Part shown: positions 8,189-15,878 of the stretch, in pieces
How the letters are laid out: every line of letters begins with the position of its first letter
Position numbering within the stretch: position 1 is the stretch's first letter
Source: DATCVR01 sp036566745
Lineage (GTDB): Bacteria; Actinomycetota; Actinomycetes; Jiangellales; Jiangellaceae
Direction: 5' to 3'
Assembly (NCBI GenBank): GCA_036566745.1
Contig: DATCVR010000087.1
Span: forward strand, 1-29,994
Length of the DNA: 29,994 nucleotides
Program-made: the position numbers and the translations under genes
Notes under the pieces: generated by a model
Seen by the model: only the letters and a program-made list of their open reading frames with translations
Told to the model about the DNA's origin: nothing
Database searches by the model: none

Positions 8189-9709
8189 TTACCGGCCCCC
8201 GACGCCCTCCCAGAGGTCGTCGAACCCGTGGCACAGGTCCGGGCGGAAGGCGAACAGCGCCGGCCGGAGCTGATGCGCCGGGAGGGTGCCGAGGCTCTGG
8301 CGGCCGTTGACCAGGCCGGTCCACAATTCACGCCCTCGCCGCTCGACGTCGTGCCGATACGTCAGCCTGAGCCGGGTCGCCGGGAAGGTGACGAGGTGCG
8401 CGGTGCCGGCGGAGTCGGGTACGACGTGCTGTGTGACCGCCACGTCGACGCCCACGCCGGGGATCACCGTCGGTTCGTGCCGGTTCTCGTACAGGTAGAT
8501 GTCGACGGCGCGGCCACGTCGCGCGGTGGTGTTGGCCACGTGGAAGGCATGGCGGGCGACGATGGCCTGCATCCAGTCCCAGGTGACGGTGGTCCGGACC
8601 GTCGCCCGCAGCCGCCAGGGCCGCTTGCGGACGAACTCCAGCCCGTCGGTCGTGACGAGGACGCCCACTCCCGCGATGAACCGAGGAGTGAGCCAGAGGC
8701 TCGCGGGCAGGGTCAGGCAGCAGAACAGGAACGGGACGATGGCCAGAAAGGCGACGAGCCCGGCCGGCACGGTGCTCCAGCCGAACGGGTTGTTCATCAG
8801 GAACAGACAGCCGGCCATCAGGGCGACCTGCCCCACGACCGCCGCAGCCAGCTGGAGCGGCGAATGCCCGTAATCGAGCCAGAGCGGGGCGCCGGGACGG
8901 GGCAGGACGGGCGATCCGGGCGCGGTGTCCGCCGGGCGGTCGCCAGGCGCCGAAGAGACGACCTGTGGCCCGGCAGGCTCCGCCGATCCGGCGGGCGTCG
9001 AGGAGGCGGCATCGAGCGGCGGCACATACCACTGATCGACCTGGGCGCCGGCGTAGAAGAGCTCCGGCCGGAGTGCGCCGATGATCTCCGCGATGTCTCG
9101 GACCTCAGCGGCGTACTGGTCGCCCGGCCCTCCGAGGCACACTCGGCTGGCCGGGACCCGGATGCCGTCGATGTCGGTGTTCGCCTCGCTCGCCGGCTCG
9201 GTCACCGCGAAACTCGGCAGCCCGGCAACGTCGTGGAACAGGTAGATCTCGAGCACGTTCCCGGGCGCTCGCGACCTGCTTCGGCCCGCCGTGAAGCCGC
9301 GTGTCTGGGCGCTGATGGCTTGCACGTTGTCCCAGTCGATACGGGCCCGGCGGCCTCGGTACCACCACCGCGGATACTCGATCGACTCCAGCCCGGTGGC
9401 GTCGGCTACCACCTCTCGACGCGTGGTGGCACGGGGCAGGCGGATCACGAAGACGACGATTCGGGTCAGCAGCAGTAAGCAGCACCCGGTCGCGGCGATG
9501 GTCAGGGCGCGGTGCTCGGGTCGCCACAGCGCATCGGTCAGCCGGTATCCGTCGCCGAGATCCCACGTCACCATGGCGACCAGCGGTGCGGCGAACATCA
9601 GGCAGAACATGGCTATCAGCGCGAGCCAGCCGAGCTGGACGAGCACGCTGGGGCCGGCGTTCGTCAGACGCACGGGCCGCACGACCGCGGGCAGCGCGGG
9701 ATCACGCAT
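8189..9709 (-). CDS. Membrane protein with two duplicated TM-TM/PH-like units
   Basis: Protein of 506 residues, family not recognised. It consists of two similar halves. Each has two membrane helices (about 23-90 and 258-320) followed by a beta-rich soluble domain. The halves share the pattern GLE, then a basic strand, then WDNVQAISAQ in the first and WDWMQAIVAR in the second, then EIYLFHD / DIYLYEN. The soluble parts resemble bacterial PH-like domains, and each half ends with an LRPxLF motif (GALRPELFYAG and QLRPALFAF). A proline/alanine-rich linker joins them. The start at 9709 has a fine Shine-Dalgarno (GAAGGAG) and a TAGGTT -10-like box upstream (minus strand, 9747-9742); an ATG at 9739 would lie at the very 5' end of that transcript. 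It is convergent with the M48 gene, 17 bases apart. Confidence 0.75.
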   Translation of the reverse strand: MRDPALPAVVRPVRLTNAGPSVLVQLGWLALIAMFCLMFAAPLVAMVTWDLGDGYRLTDALWRPEHRALTIAATGCCLLLLTRIVVFVIRLPRATTRREVVADATGLESIEYPRWWYRGRRARIDWDNVQAISAQTRGFTAGRSRSRAPGNVLEIYLFHDVAGLPSFAVTEPASEANTDIDGIRVPASRVCLGGPGDQYAAEVRDIAEIIGALRPELFYAGAQVDQWYVPPLDAASSTPAGSAEPAGPQVVSSAPGDRPADTAPGSPVLPRPGAPLWLDYGHSPLQLAAAVVGQVALMAGCLFLMNNPFGWSTVPAGLVAFLAIVPFLFCCLTLPASLWLTPRFIAGVGVLVTTDGLEFVRKRPWRLRATVRTTVTWDWMQAIVARHAFHVANTTARRGRAVDIYLYENRHEPTVIPGVGVDVAVTQHVVPDSAGTAHLVTFPATRLRLTYRHDVERRGRELWTGLVNGRQSLGTLPAHQLRPALFAFRPDLCHGFDDLWEGVGGR

Positions 9710-9741
9710 CGTGACGCTCCTTCTCGGGGGATCCGCCATGG

Positions 9742-9747
9742 AACCTA
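9742..9747 (-). promoter_or_regulatory. Candidate -10 box (TAGGTT) for the duplicated membrane-protein gene
   Basis: TAGGTT on the minus strand would start transcription about 26 bases before the ATG at 9709, leaving room for the Shine-Dalgarno. This supports that ATG over the one at 9739. Confidence 0.4.
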
Positions 9748-9816
9748 GCCTGGCGACCGCGCGCGGGTGGGAAATCTCACGACGTGGACGGTGGACGTGC
9801 GTGCGAGACTGCCGGA

Positions 9817-11592
9817 ATGGCTCGTGAGATCAGCAGGGTAGGTGTGGTCGGCCTCGGCACGATGGGCGCCGGCATCGCGGAGGTGTTCGCCCGCAACGGA
9901 CTCGCGGTGGTGGGCGTCGAGCGCGACGAGGCGGCCCTGGACGTCGGCCGTGGCCACGTCCAGCACTCCACCGACCGCGCTGTGCGTCGCGGCAAGCTCT
10001 CCGCCGACGACCAGGCCGAGCTCATCGGCCGGATCGCATTCACCACCAGCCTCGACGACCTCGCCGACGCCCAGTTCGTCATCGAGGCGATCCCCGAGCG
10101 GCTGGAGATCAAGCGGGAGATGTTCGCCCGGCTCGACGCTGTCGTCGGCCCCGAGGCGATCCTCGCCACCAACACGTCGTCGCTGTCCGTGACCGAGATC
10201 GGGGTGGCCACCGAGCGGCCCCACCGTGTCGTCGGAATGCACTTCTTCAACCCGGCGCCGGTGCAGGACTTCGTCGAGGTCGTGCGCACGGTGGTCACCG
10301 AGCCCGAGGTGGTCGACGACGTCATCGCGCTGGCCCGGCGGCTCGGCAAGTCGCCCGTGCAGTGCGGCGACAAGGCCGGCTTCATCGCCAACGCGCTGCT
10401 GTTCGGCTACCTCAACCACGCCGCGGCGCTGTTCGAGAGCCGCTACGCCTCCCGCGAGGACATCGACGCCGCGATGACGCTGGGCTGCGGCTATCCGATG
10501 GGTCCGCTGGCCCTGCTCGACCTGATCGGCCTCGACACGGCCTACGAGATCCTCGACACGATGTACAAGCAGGGCCGCGACCGCCTCCACGCGCCGGCCC
10601 CGATCCTCAAGCAGATGGTCACGGCCGGGCTGCGGGGGCGGAAGTCCGGCCGTGGCTTCTACACCTACGAGGCGCCGGACTCACCGGTGGTCGTCCCCGA
10701 TGCCACGACGCCGTCCGAGTCCGCTGGCACCGTACCGACCCGGCCGGTGCGCCGGGTGGGGGTCGTCGGCTCCGGGACCATGGCCACCGGCATCGTCGAG
10801 GTGCTCGCTCGTGGTGGCCTCGACGTCGTGTACGTCACCCGCGGCGCGGAGAAGGTGGCCGCCGTCCGCGCCGGCCTCGAGCGCTCGCTGGAGAAGGCGG
10901 TGCTGCGCGGCAAGCTCGACGACGCCGACCGCACCGCCGCGCTCGCGCGGGTCGCCGGCAGCACCGTCCTGGACGACCTCGCCGAGGTCGATCTCGTCAT
11001 CGAGGCCGTGGTGGAGGAGCTGACCGTCAAACAGGCACTCTTCGAGTCCTTCGACGAGATCTGCAAGCCCGGCACGATCCTGGCCACCACCACGTCGTCG
11101 CTACCGGTCATCGACTGCGCGGTCGCGACCTCTCGCCCGGCCGACGTCGTGGGACTGCACTTCTTCAACCCGGCGCCGGTGATGCAGCTGGTCGAGGTGG
11201 TGCGCACGGTCTCCACCGCCGACGACGTCGTGGCCACCGTCGTCGACCTGTGCGCGCGCCTGGGCAAGCACCCCGTGACCTGCGGCGACCGGGCCGGGTT
11301 CATCGTCAACGCGTTGCTCTTCCCGTACCTCAACGATGCCGTGAAGATGCTCCAGGCCCACTACGCGACCACCGACGACATCGACACCGCGATGAAGCTG
11401 GGCTGCCGGCTGCCGATGGGGCCGTTCGAGCTGCTCGACGTGGTCGGCCTCGACGTCGCCCTCGCCATCCAGCGCACCCTGTACCTCGAGTTCCGCGAAC
11501 CCGGCTTCGCGCCCGCGCCGCTGCTCGAGCACCTCGTGACGGCTGGGTACCTCGGCCGCAAGACCGGCCGCGGCTTCCGCGACCACACCTGA
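9817..11592 (+). CDS. Tandem two-domain 3-hydroxyacyl-CoA (3-hydroxybutyryl-CoA) dehydrogenase
   Basis: Protein of 591 residues made of two complete dehydrogenase modules joined head to tail. Module 1 (about 1-285) has GLGTMGAG, TSSLSVTE, HFFNPAPV and GFIANALLFGYLNHA. Module 2 (about 307-591) has GSGTMATG, TSSLPVID, HFFNPAPV and GFIVNALLFPYLNDA. Both keep the catalytic His (HFF), Asn and Ser patterns. Each ends with the YLGRKTGRGF-type C terminus. Single-module relatives (FadB2, PaaH) oxidise 3-hydroxyacyl-CoA with NAD+ or reduce acetoacetyl-CoA with NADPH. The cofactor-selecting residue after strand 2 is acidic in module 1 (VERDE) but Thr-Arg in module 2 (VTRG), hinting at different cofactor preference. 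It probably supplies or oxidises 3-hydroxybutyryl-CoA alongside the thiolase and Ccr encoded further on. The ATG at 9817 precedes the Rossmann strand as expected. Confidence 0.93.
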   Translation: MAREISRVGVVGLGTMGAGIAEVFARNGLAVVGVERDEAALDVGRGHVQHSTDRAVRRGKLSADDQAELIGRIAFTTSLDDLADAQFVIEAIPERLEIKREMFARLDAVVGPEAILATNTSSLSVTEIGVATERPHRVVGMHFFNPAPVQDFVEVVRTVVTEPEVVDDVIALARRLGKSPVQCGDKAGFIANALLFGYLNHAAALFESRYASREDIDAAMTLGCGYPMGPLALLDLIGLDTAYEILDTMYKQGRDRLHAPAPILKQMVTAGLRGRKSGRGFYTYEAPDSPVVVPDATTPSESAGTVPTRPVRRVGVVGSGTMATGIVEVLARGGLDVVYVTRGAEKVAAVRAGLERSLEKAVLRGKLDDADRTAALARVAGSTVLDDLAEVDLVIEAVVEELTVKQALFESFDEICKPGTILATTTSSLPVIDCAVATSRPADVVGLHFFNPAPVMQLVEVVRTVSTADDVVATVVDLCARLGKHPVTCGDRAGFIVNALLFPYLNDAVKMLQAHYATTDDIDTAMKLGCRLPMGPFELLDVVGLDVALAIQRTLYLEFREPGFAPAPLLEHLVTAGYLGRKTGRGFRDHT

Positions 11593-11595
11593 GCC

Positions 11596-12243
11596 GTGTT
11601 GGTACATCCGCTGAGGACCGTGCTGACCGGCGCGGCTCGGGGACGGTTCCCGGCCGCCGACGGCACCGTCGAGGTGGTCGCGCCGTGGCTGGCGGGCGTC
11701 GAGGCCGTGGTGTCGCTCACCGGCCGGGCCTACATCGCCACGTCGTACTCCGCCGAGGAGCTGGCGCGGTGGCAGCTGGACGGGTTCGGCTCGGCGCTCG
11801 ATCCGCGCTTCGTCACCTGGCTGGCCGGCCCGGACGGCTGGTGTGACTGCGTCGACCTGCTCATGGTGGCGCCCGGCACGGGCACCGGCGCCGACCCCGA
11901 TGCCCTGCCACGGCTCGACGACCTGGACGAGGCGTATGCCGGCGACCGCGCCGCGCACGCCCGGGCGGTCCGCTCCGACGTCGTCCTCCACGGCGACGAA
12001 CGTGGATCGGTCACGCTCGCGTCCGGGATCGCGGGCCTGGCCGAGATCGGTGTCGAGGTGTCCGAGGGCCGGCGCAGCCGCGGCGGCGGGCGGGCGCTGG
12101 TGCGCGATGCGCTCGCGCTCGTTCCCGCGGGGGAGCCGGTGCTCGCCGCTGTGGCCCCCGGGAACGCGGCGAGTGTGCGGGCCATCCTCGCCGCGGGCTT
12201 CTCGCCGATCGGCTCGGTCCAGCTGGTGCGCCCGTCGAGGTAG
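11596..12243 (+). CDS. GNAT-like N-acetyltransferase family protein
   Basis: Protein of 215 residues starting at a GTG only 3 bases after the dehydrogenase stop, so it is very likely cotranslated. The C-terminal half shows a GNAT acetyl-CoA-binding pattern: AEIGVEVSEGRRSRGGGRALVRDAL followed by VLAAVAPGNAASVRAILAAGFSPIG, where the N-A-A-S-V-R and AGF elements are typical of motif B. The N-terminal half (WLAGVEAVVSLTGRAYIATSYS, then DGWCDCVDLLM) is less conserved and substrate-specific. The substrate is unknown. Its coupling to the dehydrogenase could mean an acyl-CoA-linked role, but that is conjecture. Confidence 0.75.
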   Translation: MLVHPLRTVLTGAARGRFPAADGTVEVVAPWLAGVEAVVSLTGRAYIATSYSAEELARWQLDGFGSALDPRFVTWLAGPDGWCDCVDLLMVAPGTGTGADPDALPRLDDLDEAYAGDRAAHARAVRSDVVLHGDERGSVTLASGIAGLAEIGVEVSEGRRSRGGGRALVRDALALVPAGEPVLAAVAPGNAASVRAILAAGFSPIGSVQLVRPSR

Positions 12244-12246
12244 GCG

Positions 12247-12675
12247 TCAGGTCCAGAGCGCGACGATCACCGCGGCGATCGTGATTCCGACGACGTGGTA
12301 CCCGGCCGTGACGCCGAACCAGGTCGCGAGGTGGCGGCGCTTCGGGTCGAAGACGCCGGTGACGAACACCACCGCGGCCGCGACGCCGACTCCCACCACC
12401 AGACCCAGCGTCAGCCCTTCGGCGAGGGTGTCCGTGGCGGTGGCCTGCGCGAGCACGGCGAGGGCGAGTGCGGTGAGCGCGCAGGTGATCAGCGGCATCA
12501 GGTAGAACGCGGGACTCGTGCTCTCGTCGTCATCGTCGGGACTCCACTCGACCGCGCGCATCCACGCCTTGCCGAGCACAGGTGGGGCGTACCAGAGCGC
12601 GCCCAGGGCGAAGTACACGAGCGCCGCGACGATGGTCGCGAGCCAGTTGATGTCGCCGAGAACCTCGAGATCCAT
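12247..12675 (-). CDS. DUF1761-family membrane protein
   Basis: Protein of 142 residues with four hydrophobic segments. The first helix carries the family hallmark INWLATIVAALVYFALGALWYAPPVLGKAWM, and an acidic loop (WSPDDDDES) follows. DUF1761 proteins are small integral membrane proteins of unknown function. The ATG at 12675 puts the hallmark at residues 8-38. It lies 40 bases downstream of the MMPL gene on the same strand and may be cotranscribed with it; a TACCGT -10-like box (minus, 12709-12704) could also serve it alone. Confidence 0.85.
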   Translation of the reverse strand: MDLEVLGDINWLATIVAALVYFALGALWYAPPVLGKAWMRAVEWSPDDDDESTSPAFYLMPLITCALTALALAVLAQATATDTLAEGLTLGLVVGVGVAAAVVFVTGVFDPKRRHLATWFGVTAGYHVVGITIAAVIVALWT

Positions 12676-12715
12676 CGCGACCCCACCCGGAGTTGGTAGG
12701 AGAACGGTAGACCGC

Positions 12716-14821
12716 TCAGGCCGCCTCATGGATCGAAACGCGCTGTTGGAGCCGCTTGAGCGGCGCGGGCGCCCACCAGTTGGCCGGCCCGAGCAGCTTG
12801 AGCAGCGCGGGCACGAGCAGCATCCGGATGACGGTGGCGTCGAGGATCAGCGCGATGATCATGCCCACGCCGATGAATCGCATCATCTGGATGCCGGACA
12901 GTGCGAACGCGCCGGTGACGACGATGAGCAGCAGAGCCGCCGCGGTGATGACCCGGCCCGAGCGCATCAGCCCGGTGCGGACCGCCTCCTCGGTGGTGGC
13001 GCCCTGGTCGTGGGCCTCGACGATGCGCGAGAGCAGGAAGACCTCGTAGTCGGTGGACAGGCCGAACACGATCGCCGCCATGAGCACGACGATGCCGACC
13101 TCCATCGGCTGGGGCGACACCCCGAGCAGCTCGGCGCCGTGGCCGTCGACGAAGATCCAGGTCAGCGCTCCGAACGTGGCGGTGAGGCTGACGGCGGCCA
13201 TGACGGCGGCCTTGATCGGGAGCACGATCGAGCCGAACGCGAGGAACATCAGGACGAGCGTCGCGCCGAGCAGGATCGCGATCATGACCGGTAGCTGGTC
13301 GCCGATGGCGGCGAGGCTGTCGAGGTTCGCGGCGGTGTACCCGCCGACGAGCAGCTCGGCGTCGGTGGGCGGGGCGAGGGCACGGATGGCGGTGACGGCA
13401 TCGCCGGCCACGTCGCCGTAGACGTCGCCCTCGTACTGCACGTCGATGATCGTGACGGCGGCGTCCGGTGTGGTGGTGGGCGTGACCTCGGTGACGCCGT
13501 CGACGTCGGCAAGGGTGGCGGCGAACGCCGTGGCCTCGTCGGCTCCCAGCGGTCCGTCGATCACGACCTGGATGCCGTCGCCACTGAGCGCGGGAAACTG
13601 CGACTCGAGCGTCTCGACGGCCGCGCGGGATGGGTCGCCCTCGGGCAGGATGCGCTCGTCGGGCAGGCCGAAGCCGGTGGACAGGAACGGCGAGATCAGC
13701 AGTGCGAGGACGGCGAGGATCGGCGCGGCCACCAGCACCGGGCGCGTCATCACGCCGTCGGCCAGGCGCGGCCAGAACGTGCTCGTGCGCTGGTGGCGCG
13801 AGCGGCGGCGGATGGGCCAGGCGTTGACCTTCGGGCCGAGCAGCGCGAGCATCGCCGGCAGCACGGTCAGGGAGATGACGGCCGCGAGGGCGACCGCCGC
13901 CATCCCGCCGTACGCGATGGACTTGAGGAACTCCTGCGGGAACAACGTCAGTGTCGCCAACGCGATGACCAGCAACGTCGAGGAGAACACGACCGTGCGC
14001 CCGGCCGTGGCGACCGAGCGGCTCACCGCCTCGGCGGGCGAGGCGCCGTCGGCCATCTCCTCCCGGAAGCGGCTGACGATGAACAGGCCGTAGTCGATGG
14101 CCATGCCGAGCCCGAGCAGGCTGGCGACGTTGACCGCGAACTCGCTGACCGTGGTGACGTTCGCGATCAGCTGGAGGACGCCGAGGGAGGCCATGACGGA
14201 CAGCGCGCCCACGAGCACCGGCAGCGCCGCCGCGACCACGCCGCCGAAGATGACGATCAGCAGGACCAGCACGATCGGCAACGAGATGGCCTCGGCACGC
14301 ACCAGGTCCTGCTCGGTCTGCTCGGAGATCGCGGCCTCCAGCGCGACGGACCCGGCCAGCTCGGTCGTCACGCCGTCGACGTGCAGCGCCTCCTCGACCT
14401 CGCCGAACGCGTCGTGCTTGGCCGCGGAGTCGTCGCCGGGCAGGGTGACCAGCGCCAACCCGCTGCGGGCGTCGTCGCTACGGAGCGAGGGATCCTGGGT
14501 CTGCCAGTACGAGACGACCTCGGTGCTATCGGGGAGGTCGCCGAGGGCGGAGGTGACAGCGGCGCCGACGTCGGGGGAGTCGACGGTCTCGCCGGTGGGC
14601 GCGGTGTAGATCGCCACGACGTCGGCTGAGCCCGCGCCGCCGGAGTCCTGGGCCAGCTGATTGGCCCGGACCGCCTCGCTGCCTGGATCCTCGTAGCCGC
14701 CCTGGCTCAGCGAGCCGAACACGCCGGCGCCGAGGACACCCGCGGCGACGGCGACGACCACGACGGTGATCAAGGTGGTCCAGCGGTGCCGTGCGACGGC
14801 AGCGCCCCAGCGTGCGAACAT
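12716..14821 (-). CDS. MMPL-family RND transporter
   Basis: Protein of 701 residues. It begins with a membrane helix after MFARWGAAVARHRW, then a large extracytoplasmic domain (about 40-170), then a block of helices including GLGMAIDYGLFIVSRFREE. A second extracytoplasmic domain precedes a second helix block with FGLSTDYEVFLLSRI. The DYGLF and DYEVF motifs carry the proton-relay aspartates of MMPL/RND proteins. This is the short actinobacterial MMPL type, which exports lipids or drugs using the proton gradient. The ATG at 14821 is chosen over an upstream one at 14851 because GAGGGA lies in front of it and family members begin at this point. It is divergent from the TetR gene, with a palindrome in between that probably mediates repression. 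Confidence 0.92.
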   Translation of the reverse strand: MFARWGAAVARHRWTTLITVVVVAVAAGVLGAGVFGSLSQGGYEDPGSEAVRANQLAQDSGGAGSADVVAIYTAPTGETVDSPDVGAAVTSALGDLPDSTEVVSYWQTQDPSLRSDDARSGLALVTLPGDDSAAKHDAFGEVEEALHVDGVTTELAGSVALEAAISEQTEQDLVRAEAISLPIVLVLLIVIFGGVVAAALPVLVGALSVMASLGVLQLIANVTTVSEFAVNVASLLGLGMAIDYGLFIVSRFREEMADGASPAEAVSRSVATAGRTVVFSSTLLVIALATLTLFPQEFLKSIAYGGMAAVALAAVISLTVLPAMLALLGPKVNAWPIRRRSRHQRTSTFWPRLADGVMTRPVLVAAPILAVLALLISPFLSTGFGLPDERILPEGDPSRAAVETLESQFPALSGDGIQVVIDGPLGADEATAFAATLADVDGVTEVTPTTTPDAAVTIIDVQYEGDVYGDVAGDAVTAIRALAPPTDAELLVGGYTAANLDSLAAIGDQLPVMIAILLGATLVLMFLAFGSIVLPIKAAVMAAVSLTATFGALTWIFVDGHGAELLGVSPQPMEVGIVVLMAAIVFGLSTDYEVFLLSRIVEAHDQGATTEEAVRTGLMRSGRVITAAALLLIVVTGAFALSGIQMMRFIGVGMIIALILDATVIRMLLVPALLKLLGPANWWAPAPLKRLQQRVSIHEAA

Positions 14822-14834
14822 GGCGAAGTCCCTC

Positions 14835-14872
14835 GAGTAAACGCCGTACAATGAAGTTAACGCCGTTTACTC
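14835..14872. promoter_or_regulatory. Probable TetR operator between mmpL and tetR
   Basis: Inverted repeat GAGTAAACG (14835-14843) and CGTTTACTC (14864-14872), 9-base perfect arms with a 20-base centre. A direct repeat AACGCCGT (14840-14847 and 14859-14866) lies within it. A TACAAT -10-like box (14847-14852) for the TetR gene falls in the centre. The position between divergent tetR and mmpL is classic for a TetR operator controlling both. Confidence 0.7.
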
Positions 14873-14894
14873 TACACGTCGCTCCGGAGGAGAC

Positions 14895-15629
14895 ATGACC
14901 GCCACCACGCGTCGCGAGCGCCACCGAGCCGCGACCGAGTCCGAGATCCGCGACCAGGCCCGGGTCCTGGTCGTGCGCGAGGGCTGGCAGGCGGTCTCGT
15001 TGCGCGGAATCGCGCGCGAGCTCGGCATGACCGCCCCGGCGCTCTACCGCTACTACGAGTCGCGCGACGAGCTGTTCAGCCAGGTACGGCAGGACATCTG
15101 CGCCGACCTCGACCGCGCGCTGCGGGCCCCGCTCGCCGGTGTGCCCGACGGCGACCACGACGGGCGGGTGCTCGCCGTGTGCCGAGCCTTCCGCACCTGG
15201 TCACTGGCCCATCCGCAGGAGTTCGGGCTGGTCTTCGCCGCCTCGGACGACTTCGGCCGCGACCAGGTCGAGAGCGTCTTCCTCGGGGTCGTCGGCGAGC
15301 TGCTCCACGGTGGTCTGGACGACACCGCGGGCTGGCCCGAGCCGCCGGCCGAGCTGATCCCCGACCTTCGCGCCACCCGCCGCTCCATCATCGACGTGCT
15401 CAACGCCGCGGGCCGCGACCTGGACGACGACGTCGTGAGCCTGGCCGCCGTCCACTGGGTGCTCCAGTGGTGGATCCGGCTGTACGGCCACGTCGCGCTC
15501 GAGGTGTTCGACCGGTTCCCGTTCGAGCCGGCCGGAGCCGAGCGGATGTTCGAGTCGATGCTGGGCGAGCTGGCCTGCGACACCGACGCGACCCGCGGGA
15601 TCGGCGACTCCAGCGTGACCGGCGAGTAG
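14895..15629 (+). CDS. TetR-family transcriptional regulator
   Basis: Protein of 244 residues. The N-terminal helix-turn-helix (about 14-62) reads IRDQARVLVVREGWQAVSLRGIARELGMTAPALYRYYESRDELF. The C-terminal ligand domain contains WSLAHPQEFGLVF, resembling the WHG/TetR_C_13 type. It probably represses the divergent MMPL gene and itself through the 14835-14872 palindrome; the inducer may be a substrate of the transporter. A strong Shine-Dalgarno (GGAGGAG) precedes the ATG. Confidence 0.92.
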   Translation: MTATTRRERHRAATESEIRDQARVLVVREGWQAVSLRGIARELGMTAPALYRYYESRDELFSQVRQDICADLDRALRAPLAGVPDGDHDGRVLAVCRAFRTWSLAHPQEFGLVFAASDDFGRDQVESVFLGVVGELLHGGLDDTAGWPEPPAELIPDLRATRRSIIDVLNAAGRDLDDDVVSLAAVHWVLQWWIRLYGHVALEVFDRFPFEPAGAERMFESMLGELACDTDATRGIGDSSVTGE

Positions 15630-15634
15630 GCGTC

Positions 15635-15868
15635 GTGTTCGAGTCCGTGGAGTCCTGGCCCGACGGCGACTGGGTGGTCCGGCGCATCACCGGCAGCTCG
15701 TCGACCAAGCCCTACCGCTGTCCCGGCTGCGATCAGCTGATCCGTCCGGCCACGCCACACGTGGTGGCGTGGCCGGTCGAGGCGACGACGTTCAGCGGCG
15801 CCGGCATCGACGAGCGGCGACACTGGCACACCGGCTGCTGGAAGGCCCGCTCACGCCGACGCCGCTGA
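15635..15868 (+). CDS. Small zinc-ribbon-like protein
   Basis: Protein of 77 residues starting at a GTG 5 bases after the TetR stop, so probably in the same transcript. Potential metal ligands are Cys29 and Cys32 (CPGC), His42, His63, His65 and Cys68 (HWHTGC), a treble-clef-like pattern. The C terminus is a basic tail (KARSRRRR) that could touch nucleic acid. I recognise it as a conserved small actinobacterial protein often labelled ATP/GTP-binding without evidence; no nucleotide-binding motif is visible. A perfect 13-base inverted repeat lies within the coding sequence at 15746-15776. Confidence 0.75.
   Translation: MFESVESWPDGDWVVRRITGSSSTKPYRCPGCDQLIRPATPHVVAWPVEATTFSGAGIDERRHWHTGCWKARSRRRR
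15746..15776. repeat. Perfect 13-base inverted repeat inside the zinc-ribbon gene
   Basis: CCGGCCACGCCAC (15746-15758) pairs with GTGGCGTGGCCGG (15764-15776) across a 5-base loop. It covers codons about 38-48, including His42. The RNA hairpin would be very stable. It may attenuate or protect the transcript, or simply reflect a codon coincidence. Confidence 0.8.
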
Positions 15869-15878
15869 CGGATCCGGG

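Noticed and set aside
8168..9478. 436-codon plus-strand open frame opposite the duplicated membrane protein
   Set aside because: No ribosome-binding site or domain pattern; the minus-strand protein has helices, repeats and a good Shine-Dalgarno.
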